Shown piece by piece: positions 8,050 through 19,500 of a stretch of 64,000 nt of DNA (within the stretch, counting starts at the first letter, position 1; each line of letters opens with the position of its first letter). Made by a program: the position numbers and the translations under genes. The DNA is from Oscillospiraceae bacterium (GTDB taxonomy: Bacteria > Bacillota > Clostridia > Oscillospirales > Oscillospiraceae): assembly GCA_015067725.1 (NCBI GenBank), contig SVLX01000007.1, positions 1 through 64,000 on the forward strand, given 5' to 3'. Under the pieces are notes generated by a model. The model did not search any database. It saw only the letters and a list, made by a program, of their open reading frames with translations, and was not told the DNA's origin.

Positions 8050-8523
8050 ATGAAGATTCTGGTCAGTGCCTGCCTCATGGGCAGGAATTGCAAATACTCC
8101 GGCGGCAATAACTACAATCCTGCCGTGGTGGAGCTGAGCCAAAGCCATGAACTGGTGGAGGTCTGTCCGGAGGTAATGGCGGGCTTGCCCATTCCCAGAA
8201 CGCCCATTGAACTGGTGGGCGGGGTGTTGATGGACAAACTGGGGCAGAATGTGGACGAGGCACTGCGCCAAGCGGCTGACCGGGCGGTAAGGCTGGCGCT
8301 GTCTGCGGGGGTGGAACTGGCCATTTTACAGCCCAGAAGCCCCACCTGCGGCGTGGAGCAGGTCTATGACGGCACATTCTCCGGCAGATTGATTCCGGGG
8401 ATCGGAGTCTTTGCGCAGAAGCTCCGGGATGCCGGAATCCCGGTGGTGGACGCCGGAGATACGGCATGGTTTGACCGGGAGATGACCCCAGAGACGGCGA
8501 AAGAACCCGGAAAAGACAACTGA
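8050..8523 (+). CDS. DUF523 family protein
   Basis: The 157-residue protein starts at ATG behind TAGGAGG. It has the family's signature pieces: SACLMGRNCKYSGGNNYN at the N terminus, EVCPEVMAGLPIPRTP, and LQPRSPTCG in the middle. The conserved Cys residues suggest a metal- or thiol-dependent activity, but the biochemical role is unknown. The length is normal for the family. It follows the kinase-like gene after a hairpin and may be partly co-transcribed. No promoter of its own is evident. Confidence 0.9.
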   Translation: MKILVSACLMGRNCKYSGGNNYNPAVVELSQSHELVEVCPEVMAGLPIPRTPIELVGGVLMDKLGQNVDEALRQAADRAVRLALSAGVELAILQPRSPTCGVEQVYDGTFSGRLIPGIGVFAQKLRDAGIPVVDAGDTAWFDREMTPETAKEPGKDN

Positions 8524-8529
8524 ATCAGG

Positions 8530-8564
8530 AAAAGGCACGCTGGGTAATGCTCAGCGTGCCTTTT
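8530..8564. terminator. Bidirectional terminator between DUF523 and ClC genes
   Basis: AAAAGGCACGCTG and CAGCGTGCCTTTT form a 13-bp perfect stem around a 9-nt loop. A-run and T-run flanks allow use on both strands. Confidence 0.85.
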
Positions 8565-8574
8565 GATTATGGGG

Positions 8575-9882
8575 TTATTCCTGTTTGATGGAGTCGTGGG
8601 ACAGGTCAGCCTCGGTTTTGGACTGGAGGATCTTTTGGGTACTATAGAGACTGCTATAGCCGGATACCAGATAGCTGACGGCCACGGTGACCAGGAAATA
8701 GGGCATCCCCTCATAGCCGAACAACTCAAAGGCGATGAGCAGAGAGGCGATAGGGCAGTTGGTCACGCCGCAGAATACACCCACCATGCCGCAGGCGGCC
8801 GCCAACTCAGCAGGCAGTCCCAGAAGCCCGGCAACCGCACAGCCGAAAGCCGCGCCAATGCAGAAGGAGGGGACGATTTCACCGCCCTTGAATCCTGCAC
8901 CCAGCGTCAGGGCGGTAAAGAGCATTTTCAACAGGAAACTGTACCAATCCGCCCCGCCGTGGTGGTGGAAAATGTCCTCAATGATGCCCATACCGGAGCC
9001 AAGATAGATCCCGAATCCGGGAATCAGGGAAAGACCTGCCACCAGCACACCGGCAACACCAATGCGGACATAGGGATTGGCGAAGAAGTGGTCATAGAGA
9101 TGGTCCAGTTTGTGGAGAACCTGACAGAACAGAATGCTGACCAATCCAGCGAGAGCGGCAAAGAGGATGGTTTTCAAGAATACCGGGACGCCCATCACGG
9201 GAAGTCCGGTCAGCAGGAAAGTCTCCGGCGGAACTTGCAGAGCTTTGGCCACAAACTGGGTCACCATGGCGGCGGTTACACAGGGCACAAGGGCACTATA
9301 ACGAATCAGACCCACGGTAATCACTTCCATGGCAAAGACGGCAGCTGCCATGGGTGTGCCAAACAGAGCGGAGAAGCCTGCGCTCATGCCGCAGAGGATA
9401 ATGGTATGCCGGTCAGCCTCCTTTAGCCGGAGAAGTGCGCTCATTTTTCCGGAGATACTGCCACCCAACTGGAGAGCAGCCCCCTCCCGCCCAGCAGAGC
9501 CACCAAAAAGGTGGGTAATGACGGTGGAGACGAAAATCAGCGGTGCAGTCTTAAAAGAAGTTTGGGGTGTGCCCTGAACCGAGGAAATAACCGTATTGGT
9601 GCCCTGGTCGGCGGTGTTCTTACAGACCCGGTACAGCAGAACGATGCATAAGCCGCCCACAGGCAGACCGAAAACCAGCCACGGATTGGCGGCACGCAGA
9701 TTGTTCACCAAAATCAGCACATGACCAAAACCAGAGGCTACTGCGCCGACAATCAAGCCCACCAGTGAGCCAAGGAGCAGCCACTTCAGCAGGGACAAAA
9801 GGGGAGCGGGTTCAGCGGGGGAGGGTGCGGAATGGGGCATCAGTCTGTGCCAGGAGAGATGGCGATGATTGTTATTGGACAT
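8575..9882 (-). CDS. ClC-family chloride channel or anion/proton exchanger
   Basis: The 435-residue polytopic membrane protein has ten or more hydrophobic segments. ClC hallmarks are present: DQGTNTVISSVQG in the first selectivity region, GSAGREGAALQLG carrying the gating glutamate, and FKGGEIVPSF in place of GxFxP. TNCPIASLLIAFELFG lies toward the C terminus. I set the start at ATG 9882 (MSNNNHRHLSW) behind GAGG; the frame is open further upstream but lacks the family pattern there. No CBS domains follow, as usual for bacterial members. It would move chloride, or possibly fluoride, across the cytoplasmic membrane; the anion cannot be decided here. Confidence 0.92.
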   Translation of the reverse strand: MSNNNHRHLSWHRLMPHSAPSPAEPAPLLSLLKWLLLGSLVGLIVGAVASGFGHVLILVNNLRAANPWLVFGLPVGGLCIVLLYRVCKNTADQGTNTVISSVQGTPQTSFKTAPLIFVSTVITHLFGGSAGREGAALQLGGSISGKMSALLRLKEADRHTIILCGMSAGFSALFGTPMAAAVFAMEVITVGLIRYSALVPCVTAAMVTQFVAKALQVPPETFLLTGLPVMGVPVFLKTILFAALAGLVSILFCQVLHKLDHLYDHFFANPYVRIGVAGVLVAGLSLIPGFGIYLGSGMGIIEDIFHHHGGADWYSFLLKMLFTALTLGAGFKGGEIVPSFCIGAAFGCAVAGLLGLPAELAAACGMVGVFCGVTNCPIASLLIAFELFGYEGMPYFLVTVAVSYLVSGYSSLYSTQKILQSKTEADLSHDSIKQE

Positions 9883-10073
9883 GGTAACCTCATTCTCCGG
9901 CGGTGTTGGGGCCGGTTTTTTCTCTCTCAGGTATGAGTATCGTGTATGTTGGGAAAAGTAAATGGGAATTTGGGGAAAAGAGACGGTTTTTGGACAGAAT
10001 TTGGCTGTCCCGGTTGGCGCGTGACAAGGTTCGCCCATGCAGAAAAATTTTTCCAAAATTCCAAAAATAATGC

Positions 10074-10102
10074 TTGACATTTGGGTGCAAATCGTGTATG
10101 AT
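10074..10102 (+). promoter_or_regulatory. Promoter of tRNA-Ser
   Basis: TTGACA (10074-10079), 17 bases, TATGAT (10097-10102). The 5' leader before the mature tRNA is about 70 nt and includes a short ACCGG-N7-CCGGT hairpin. Confidence 0.85.
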
Positions 10103-10180
10103 AAGCGAGCTGATTGCGAAGGGCAACACCGGAGCTAAGCCGGTGGGATTCTTTAAGCCGGATTCCTGCCGACAACCGAT

Positions 10181-10272
10181 GGAGAAGTCGCGTAGCTGGC
10201 CGAGCGCGCACGATTGGAAATCGTGTATACCCCAAAAGGGTATCGAGGGTTCAAATCCCTCCTTCTCCGCCA
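10181..10272 (+). tRNA. tRNA-Ser (anticodon GGA)
   Basis: This is a 92-nt class II tRNA with acceptor GGAGAAG/CTTCTCC, anticodon loop TTGGAAA and a long variable arm (TACCCCAAAAGGGTA). The T-loop is TTCAAAT and the 3' CCA is encoded. Confidence 0.97.
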
Positions 10273-10279
10273 TAAATTG

Positions 10280-10312
10280 CAACCCTTGTCTTCGGACAGG
10301 GGTTGTTTTTTT
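10280..10312 (+). terminator. Terminator of tRNA-Ser
   Basis: An 11-bp stem closed by a TTCG tetraloop (10291-10294) is followed by seven T. A second, unexplained 10-bp inverted repeat, CTCCTGAGGA/TCCTCAGGAG, lies at 10330-10339 and 10348-10357. Confidence 0.9.
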
Positions 10313-10431
10313 GCCTTTGATGCAATGTCCTCCTGAGGAAATAGATGTCCTCAGGAGTTAAATTTACCTCAAATCCAGATAAATTATTGCTCTGCTGTTC
10401 GTAGAAAAAGCTACTCCCGGACAAAAAAGGA

Positions 10432-10460
10432 TTGACATTTAGGGACGATTGTGGTATGTT
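10432..10460 (+). promoter_or_regulatory. Promoter of the giant subtilase gene
   Basis: TTGACA (10432-10437), 17 bases, TATGTT (10455-10460) preceded by TGG. The start codon is at 10511. Confidence 0.8.
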
Positions 10461-10468
10461 GTGTATAA

Positions 10469-10488
10469 CGCACAAATAAAGTTGTGCG
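10469..10488. promoter_or_regulatory. Candidate operator at the giant subtilase gene
   Basis: CGCACAA-N6-TTGTGCG is a 7-bp perfect dyad lying over the expected start of transcription. A further TTGTG/CACAA pairing overlaps it at 10459-10475. The position suits a repressor site; the binder is unknown. Confidence 0.45.
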
Positions 10489-10510
10489 AATTGTACAAAG
10501 GAGAGTATCT

Positions 10511-13500
10511 ATGAAAAAGCATCTGACCAATCGTCTGCTTTCCCTGCTTTTGGTTGTGGCTATGCTGGCTGGCTTTGTGGTTCCCGCACAGGCTGCCGAT
10601 ACCCATAAACATGCAGTTGCCGTGGAAAGTGAAGCCCCGGCTTTGGAAAAGCTGGAAAACAATCTGACTCTGCTACCCATGGAAGAAGCCATGGAGGCAG
10701 AGGAAGAAGCTCTTTATGCGGATGAGGATATTGTCCGTGTCTCTATTGTTCTGGAAAAAGAATCTACTATGGATGCCGGATTCTCTACAGAGAACATTGT
10801 CACCAACACGGAGGCAATGCGTTACCGGCAGGAACTTAAGGCTGAGCAGGAGCTTGTTACCACCAACATCGAAACTGCAGTCGGCAACGAGCTGGATGTC
10901 AAATGGAACATGACTCTGGTGGCGAATATCATTTCCGCCAACGTGCCCTACGGCCAAATTGATGATATTGAGGCAGTTAATGGCGTTAAGGAAGTGGTTA
11001 TCGAGAACCGGTTCTCTCCCGCAGTGGTTAGCCGGGAAGAGGCTGCCAACCCCAATATGGCCACATCGCCCGGACAGATCGGCTCTTTTACTGCATGGAC
11101 CAATGGTTATACCGGCGCCGGCAGCCGTATTGCGATTATCGATACCGGCTCTGATACCGATCATCAGTCCTTTGCGGCTTCCGGCCTGATGTATGCTCTG
11201 CATCGTAATGCGGAGACTGAGGGCAAAGATGCTGAGGAATACATTGGCAGCCTGAATCTGCTGGATGCAGAAGAAATTGCTGCCGTATTTGATGAGCTTC
11301 ATGTTTCTGGCAGATATCGTGCGGAAGAGTTGTATGTCAATGAGAAGATTCCCTTTGGCTATAACTATATTGACGAAGATCTGGATATTACCCATGATCA
11401 TGATGATGAGGGTAGCCATGGCTCCCATGTTGCCGGTATAGCTACTGCGAACACTTATATTCCGAATGGCGACGGTACTTACGCTAAGGCGCTGGATGCG
11501 GTTTTTACACAGGGTGTGGCCCCGGATGCGCAGCTGATTACCATGAAAGTTTTTGGTAAAAAAGGTGGCGCGTACGACTCGGATTATATGGTCGCCATTG
11601 AAGATGCCATCATTCTGGGCTGTGATGCAGTGAACCTCTCTCTGGGTTCTTCCAATGCGGGCTTTGTCACCAGTGCCGTCTATCAGGACATTATGGACTC
11701 TTTGACCAAGAGTAATATTGTCGCAACAATGGCTGCCGGTAATGATTATGGCTGGGCAGAGAAGGGCACAACGGGCACGCTGCCTTTTGCCGATGACATT
11801 AACTTCAATACCGTCGGCTCTCCCGGCTCTTACACCAACTCTCTGGGCGTAGCATCTGTGGATAACATCGGACAGACAGGTGATTATTTCCGTGTTGGTG
11901 AGACCAACTTTGTCTATAACCACTATACCAAAGATGGCTGGACCAATGCGCCCCTGACCACGCTGGCCGGTGAGCATGAGTATGTTTTCCTGGATGGTGG
12001 TCATGCCGGTCTTGACAGCGAATGGGAGGCTGTTGCTGATGACCTTAAGGGTAAGATTGCTGTTTGCTACCGCGGCACAATCTCTTTCTATCAGAAAGCG
12101 GAGTATGCCGTCAAGCATGGCGCAATCGCCCTGATTGTCTGCAACAACACTTCCGGCACCATCAATATGGACCTGACCGACTATACCCAGACGGCCCCCT
12201 GTGTCTCGATTACGCAGGCTCAGGGTGGTCAACTTCTGTCCATGTCTACCCGTGTTGATGATGAGAAGGGTAATGCCAGATACTATACCGGCAAGATGAC
12301 CATTAGCGCAACAGTGGGCAGCGGTATGTCTGATTCGGCATATTACACCATGAGTGACTTCAGCTCCTGGGGTGTTCCGTCCTCTCTGACACTGAAGCCT
12401 GAGATTACTGCCCCCGGTGGCGGCATCTACTCCGTCAATGGTATTGACCCCTCCGGCAAGGCATACGAGAACAACTCCGGTACTTCCATGGCTACGCCTC
12501 AGGTTGCCGGCATGGTTGCCGTGATTGCGGAGTATATCCGGGAGAATGACCTGGTCCAAAAGACGGGCTTGTCCGCCCGCCAGTTGGCGCAGAGTCTGCT
12601 GATGTCCACCGCTGAGCCGATTGTGGAAGAAAAGAGTGAGTATTACTATTCCGTCCTGAAGCAGGGTGCGGGTCTTGCCAATGTGGGTTCTGCGGTTACT
12701 GCAAACTCCTACCTGCTGATGGATGAAAGTGCCACTGCTTCCTGGGCAGACGGAAAGATCAAAGCAGAGCTGGGCGAGGATGCTGACCGCAATGGGCAGT
12801 ATAGCTTCTCCTTTACCCTCAATAATCTGACCAATACCGCCAGGGGTTATACGTTGGCTGCTGATGTATTTACCCAGGATTTGTCCGCCACCGGGAAATA
12901 TCTCTCTGCCCAGACCACCGCTCTTGCCGCTGAGGTCACTTATCTGGTGGATGGCAAGCCCTTTGTCCCCAGCTCCAGCCTCGGTTGTGACCTTAATGAT
13001 GACGGCCAAACCGACCTGAAGGACGCCCAGATCGTTTTGGATTATTGCGCTGGTCTGATCAACGAAATTGCTCCTATTGCGGATGTCAACGGTGACGGAA
13101 ACATCACCACCTATGATGCCTATCTGATTTTGACCACCGCCGGTGATACCAGCGAGATTACCCTTCCCGCCGGCGGCAAGGTCGAGATTACCGTCCAGGT
13201 GAAGCTGCCTGCTGCCCTGAAACAGGAGCTGGATGCCAAGTATGTGAACGGTGCTTATCTGGAAGGCTATGTCTGGGTAAAGCCCACTTCCACCACCGAG
13301 GGTCTGTACACAGATGTGACCCACTCCATCCCCGTGCTGGGCTTCTATGGTAGCTGGACTGAACCCACCATGTATGACCGGACGGACTATACCTCCATCC
13401 TCTATGGCGAGAATACTGCCTCCTATACCGGGGAGAAGAAGCCCAATGTCCTGACCCTGAAGCAGAAGGGCGCGACCACCGGTTATTATCAGGTCGGTAA

Positions 13501-16500
13501 CCCCTATCTTGTGGAGGAGACCAACCCCACTGACCGGATGGCCATCAATGGCACAACCAGTATGAGCAATTACCGGATTTCTCTGATCCGGAATGCTGCC
13601 TTCGTTGCCGGTTATGTAATGAATGAGGCCGGAGATGTGCTCTATGTCTCTACGCCTACCCCCAATGTCTATGGTGCATATTACTACGCCGCCGGTGCCA
13701 TGTGGTATGCCACCAGCGTCAGTGCTACCATTGGCAAAACACCCGCCAAGCTGGGACTGAAGGAAGGCGACAAGGTCACCGCTGGTGTGGTTGCCATCCC
13801 TGAATACTACGTCATGAATGGTGAAGACCTGACTGCCGAAGACATCAGAAAGATGATTGAAAACGGTGAGTTGGGCGAGGGTGCATTCATTGGCACCACC
13901 ATGCTCATTGACAATACCGCCCCCGTGGTCACTAATGTGGTGAAGTTTACCGAGGGTGAGGGCATCATCGTCACCGCTTCTGATGAGAACTATGTTGCCG
14001 CCATTCAGGTGGCCGATGAAGACGGCATGGTGCTGACCACCGTGGGCGCACCCGGTCAGACGGAGAAGAACCAGACCGTTACCGTGAATATTGACCTGAC
14101 CGATATGTTTGTCGGTGACAAGTGCATCATTGCGGTTCTGGACTATGCCGGCAACATGACCACCTACTCCTACCGCTATGGTGGAGAGAACAAGTATGTC
14201 GTCCCCGGCACCATGTTCGGTTGGACCAAGAGCAAGGACAGAGGCGAGACTGTTGCGCGCTGGAGTCAGATTGATGTGGATACCCTGTGGTGGGGTGACG
14301 CTGAGAACTATTCCGGCACAACCACTGTCGCCAAGACCGGCTATGAAGATGATATGTTTGCCGCTGCCTATATGTGCGGTTATGTGTTCATGGTCTGTGA
14401 CGATGGAAACATTTATCGCACCAAGCACGGCAAGTGGACCAATGAGAAGGTCTTTACCAACTGGGAAGCCGCTGTGGATGCAGAGAATGATGAGAAGATC
14501 TATGATATTGCCGCCGACTACTTCCGCAAGAAGGTGTGGCTCTGCTCCAATCAGGGCAACATTTACGAGTTGAACATGGATAACGGTGAAATCACTCTGG
14601 CTTACAGCGTGACCCTCACTAACCCCTACATCACCAAGCCCAGTTCTTCTAACCTGAAGTACCGTCAGCCCCGGAGCATTATCGTGGACAAGGACGGCAG
14701 GTTCTATGCCGTCAACTACCCCGGCAATGTAAGCTATACCTTCCTGTACACCTGGACTATGGAGGATGTGGTGACCACCACCAACGAAGACGGGACGGTT
14801 ACCCGTGCCATTACTGACCTGGCACCCATCAACAATACCAGGGCAGGAAAGATTCCTCAGGACCGCAGTTATCTCCGATTCATTTTGTCCTATGACTATG
14901 ACAAGGATATCATTTACGCAACATACACCGACAATACCACTGCCGGTCGGGATACCCACACCCTGTACAAGCTGGACAAGACCGACGGCACGTCTGCTCC
15001 CGCCAACAGCTACCTGCCTGAGGGGGCTACGGCCGGAAGTGCCATTATCCACAGCAATATGTTTGGCATCTATATTGTTCCTCAGGATGATGCCGGCTTG
15101 CTGCCCGACATTTTCACTGCCACTTCCGTGAAGGCCGTTGCACCCCGGACAGAGGTTCTCGTCGGCGCAACCATGACCATGACCGCTGAGGTCGGCCCCT
15201 GGAACCTGGATGATAAGTCTGTGACCTGGTCTTCCTCTGATGAGAGCATTGCCACCATCGATGAGAAGACCGGCGAAGTTACCTTCCACAAGACCGGCAA
15301 GGTCTACCTCACCGCCACCACTGTGCTGAAGCCCTTCCTGAGTAACAGCGCGGAAATTACCGTGGGGACGTATCCCACCGACTTGATTTCTGCCGCTATT
15401 GGCAAGGCTGACGGCACTTACCACATCGCTCAGTTTAACCCCGCTGACCTGAGTGTGGTCACCAGCATCAAGGAACTGGATACTCCCTTTATGGGTGGTG
15501 GCTTCCACGACGGAAGAATCTGGTATCATGATGGCAATAAGATGTATGCCATGGATATGGAGACTCTGGAGCTGGAGGATAAGGGCGCAATCCCTGATGG
15601 TGCCGCTTGGTCTGATTCCACCACGGAGCCTTTGCTTGAGGTGGACACCTTCAATAACCTGATTGGTCTGTGCTTCAGTGGTACAGAGGTTCTGCTGTGG
15701 AATGAGGATACCGGGCTTACCCGCACTTACGACATCAGACGCTTCCTAGACGATGATCCCGCCGCACTGATTGCCTGCGCGGATTATAAGGTTAAGAATA
15801 GTCAGTATGGATATAACTACTACATCCTGACTGAGGGCGGTATTCTGATGAAGATGTACCTGTGGTGTTCTGAGCTCACCGATAACACCTACTATCAGAA
15901 CTTTGATGACCCCATGTATGCCACCGGTCTGGAGCTGATGGGTGTTGCCACCGTGGGCAGCGGCAACTATGGCTCCATGATTTATGACGAGGATACCGGC
16001 TATCTGCTGGTGACGCGTACTATGGTGGGCGAGGGGACTACCCTCTATGCCATCGACCCCAACAACGGCGTTACCGCCCCCATTGGTACATTCTCTGAGG
16101 ATATCCGTTATGTTACGGGTATGTATAAGTACGACCGTACCACGGAGCTGGCTGTTGTGCCCAACACCACCACGGTGGAGATGTTCTCTGATGAGACCTA
16201 TGATCTGGGTGTCCGGGTATTGCCGATCACCTATGGTCAGGAGATTACCTGCTCTTCCTCGGATGAAACGGTTGCCACTGTGGATAACCGGGGCATTATC
16301 ACGGCTAAGGCGGCAGGTACTGCCACCATCACCATTACTTCTGCCGCCACCAATGATGCCGGGCAGAAGGCTACCGCCAAGGTTACGGTTAATGTCACGG
16401 CTATTCAGGGACTCAGCGCACAGTTCCATGCCCAGATCACCGATGCCACTGGCACTTACTGGGCAAAAATCGATACAGCCAATATGACCATCACTAAGGA

Positions 16501-19500
16501 AGGCACAGCCTCCGTCGTGCTGGCCGGTGCCGGTGCTCACAATGGCAAGATTTACGGCACAGATGGCGATTATGTATCCGGTGGTCATTTCTATGCCATT
16601 GATCCCAGCAACGGTTACAGTGTCACGCAGGGTGCGGCAGTCGAAGGATCCGATGCTATGCTGGACGGAACGACCATGCCGTTCCTGGAGACCAACTGCC
16701 TTAACAACAATAGCGGAACGGTGCTTTACAAAACCGGAAACCTGCCTGCCTTCATCAATGCGGACAGACAGGCGCTGTTGCTGACCGATCTGGCGACCGG
16801 TGAGCATGCCGGTTATCTGGTTAATCTCACCAATACCCGAGGGTTGGCTGCCGTCACCTACGCCGGACCCGGTAAGCAGGGCAATTATGAAGGTCACTAC
16901 TATTACCTCCTTGAAAATGACGGAGATATTCATCGGTTAACCTACTATCCCGCACTTTCTGGCAGCAATGTTGTATACAGAAACAGCTTCAAGGAGAATT
17001 TCTACCGCTCCGGTCTGATTTTCCAGAATAAGGAACGGGTCACCATGACCTATATCAATGACGGCACAAATCTGGGCCTCCTGATTGCTGATTCCAGCGG
17101 CACCGAGACTGAGCTGTTCTTTGTGAACATGGGTGCGGAGCCCTATGTGACCACCAAAGTCGGCACTTTGCGGGGCGTGACCAATCTGGTTGGTGCTTAT
17201 GTGGACAGCGAAATTGCGCCGCAGCCCGACACCGGTGACGGTGAAAACGGACTTATGCCCGGGCTTTTCCCCGAGAATGAGGAAAAGGAACATCTGGTTG
17301 CGGTAAATAAGCTGGTCGGCAGCACAAGTACCTCTGGTCTGCATGAGATTCTGGAAAAAGGTCAGGATGATGAGACAGTGACCGTCAATGGATCAGGTGC
17401 CTATACCATTAGTGAGCCTGAGGATTCCACCAATGGTAAGATCATCATTACCTATGACCCCAGTGCGCTGACCTATGTATCCTGTTTGGCTACGGTAAAG
17501 CCTTACGCCATCAACGTTGATGAGGCCAATGGCGTGATTACCTATACCTATGCCTCCAAAGATGTGATCAAGGCCAATAACGGTTTGGCTATGTTGGTCT
17601 TCACCTATGCGGGAGATACTGTAGATACGCAGATCAGCGCCAAGACGCTTGAACGCAATGATCGTCTTGTGGACGAAGACCCCAGAGTCACGTTGGTTCA
17701 GGTTGGCTGCAAACACAACTATGAGGTCACTGCTTCCGCAGAGCCCACCTGTACTGAGGATGGTTACATCACTTACACCTGCAGTAAGTGCGGAGACAGC
17801 TATACAGACACCATCAAGTCTGAGGGCCATAAATATGATGGTGGTACGGTGAGTGCGCCTACTTGCACGGAGATGGGCTATACCACCTATACCTGTACGG
17901 TTTGCGGTGAAAGTTACAAGGCGGATTATGTGGATGCGCTGGGTCATAACTTCGGTGACTGGGAAACCGTCACTGAGCCCGGTTGTGACGCAAAGGGTCA
18001 GCAGAAGCGTACCTGCAATGTCTGCGGCGAGGTAGAGTATCGGGATACCGACCCTAAGGGTCATAACTACACTGCTGTGGAGACAGCGCCTACCTGTACG
18101 GAGATGGGCTATACCACCTATACCTGCTCCGTTTGTGGCAATAGCTACAAGGCGGATTATGTGGATGCCACGGGTCACAACTACACTGCGGTTGTGACAG
18201 AACCCACCTGTACAGAGATGGGCTATACCACCTATACTTGCTCTGTTTGCGGCGAAAGCTATAAGGGTGAATTTGTTCCGTCCACCGGGCACAGCTTCGG
18301 TCAGTGGGAGACGGTAAAGGAGGCCACTTGTACGGAAGCCGGCGAGGAGAAGCGCACCTGCGCAGTCTGTGGCGAGACGGAAACCCGCATGGTTGAAGCT
18401 CTGGGTCACAGCTACCTGAAGACCGTCACTGAACCCACCTGCACCAATGTGGGTTATACCAGCTATACCTGCCAGCGTTGCGGTGACCAGTATGTGGGCG
18501 ACTACATCCCCGCCAAGGGTCACAGCTATACGAAGGAGGTCACAGCGCCTACCTGTACCGAGTCCGGTTATACCACGTATACTTGCTCCGTTTGTGGTCA
18601 CAGCTACAAGGCTGACTATATTCCTGCCAAGGGTCACAGCTACACCAGAGTGGTTACTGATCCCACCTGCACGGATTTGGGCTACACCACGTTCATCTGC
18701 TCTGTGTGTGACCACCGCTATACGGGCGAGTATCAGCCTGCTTTGGGCCATGTAATGGGCGACTGGACCGTGACCAAGGCTGCTACCTGCACCGAAGACG
18801 GCGAGGAAAGCCGCTCCTGCGCGGTCTGTGCCCTGACCGAGAAGCGTGCTGTTCCGGCTACCGGGCACCACTTCGGTGACTGGATGCTGACCAGGGAAGC
18901 TACCTGCACAGATAAGGGTGTGGAGACCCGCTATTGCGACGGTTGCGACCTGACCGAAACCCGTGAGACAGAGGCCTATGGTCACAACTTCGGTGAATGG
19001 ATCGTCACCAAGGCACCCACATGCACCGAAAAGGGCGAGGAGAGCCGGATTTGTGCCTGTGGTGAGACTGAGAAACGCACGGTTGCCGCTCTGGGGCATA
19101 ACTGCACCACGGTTACCGTGCCCCCAACCTGCACTGCTGATGGCTATACCACTTATGAGTGTACCGTCTGTGGCTACAGTTACCGCAGTGACATTGTTCC
19201 CGCAACCGGTCACCGGTATGAGGCTGTTGTTACTCCGCCTACCTGCACCGATGATGGTTATACCACGAACATCTGCTCCGTTTGTGGTGAGAGTTATATC
19301 TCTGACTATGTGGATGCAAAGGGTCATGTTTACGGTGAGTGGACCGTCAACAAGCCTGCCACCTGCACCGAAGAAGGTACTGAAACCCGCACCTGTGCCT
19401 GCGGCGAAAAGCAGGAGAGAAGCATCCCCGCCACCGGTCATCACTTCGGTGACTGGGAAATGACCAGGGAAGCCACCTGTACTGAAAATGGCGAAGAAAC

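Noticed and set aside
8575-10080. Longer N terminus of the ClC protein from 10080
   Set aside because: The extra 66 codons overlap the tRNA-Ser promoter region and lack a ribosome site; ATG 9882 follows GAGG.
10673-15529. 1618-codon open frame on the minus strand
   Set aside because: It is a mirror frame of the subtilase gene. The composition is that of a codon shadow (rich in Gly, His, Ile, Val), with no start site or domain.
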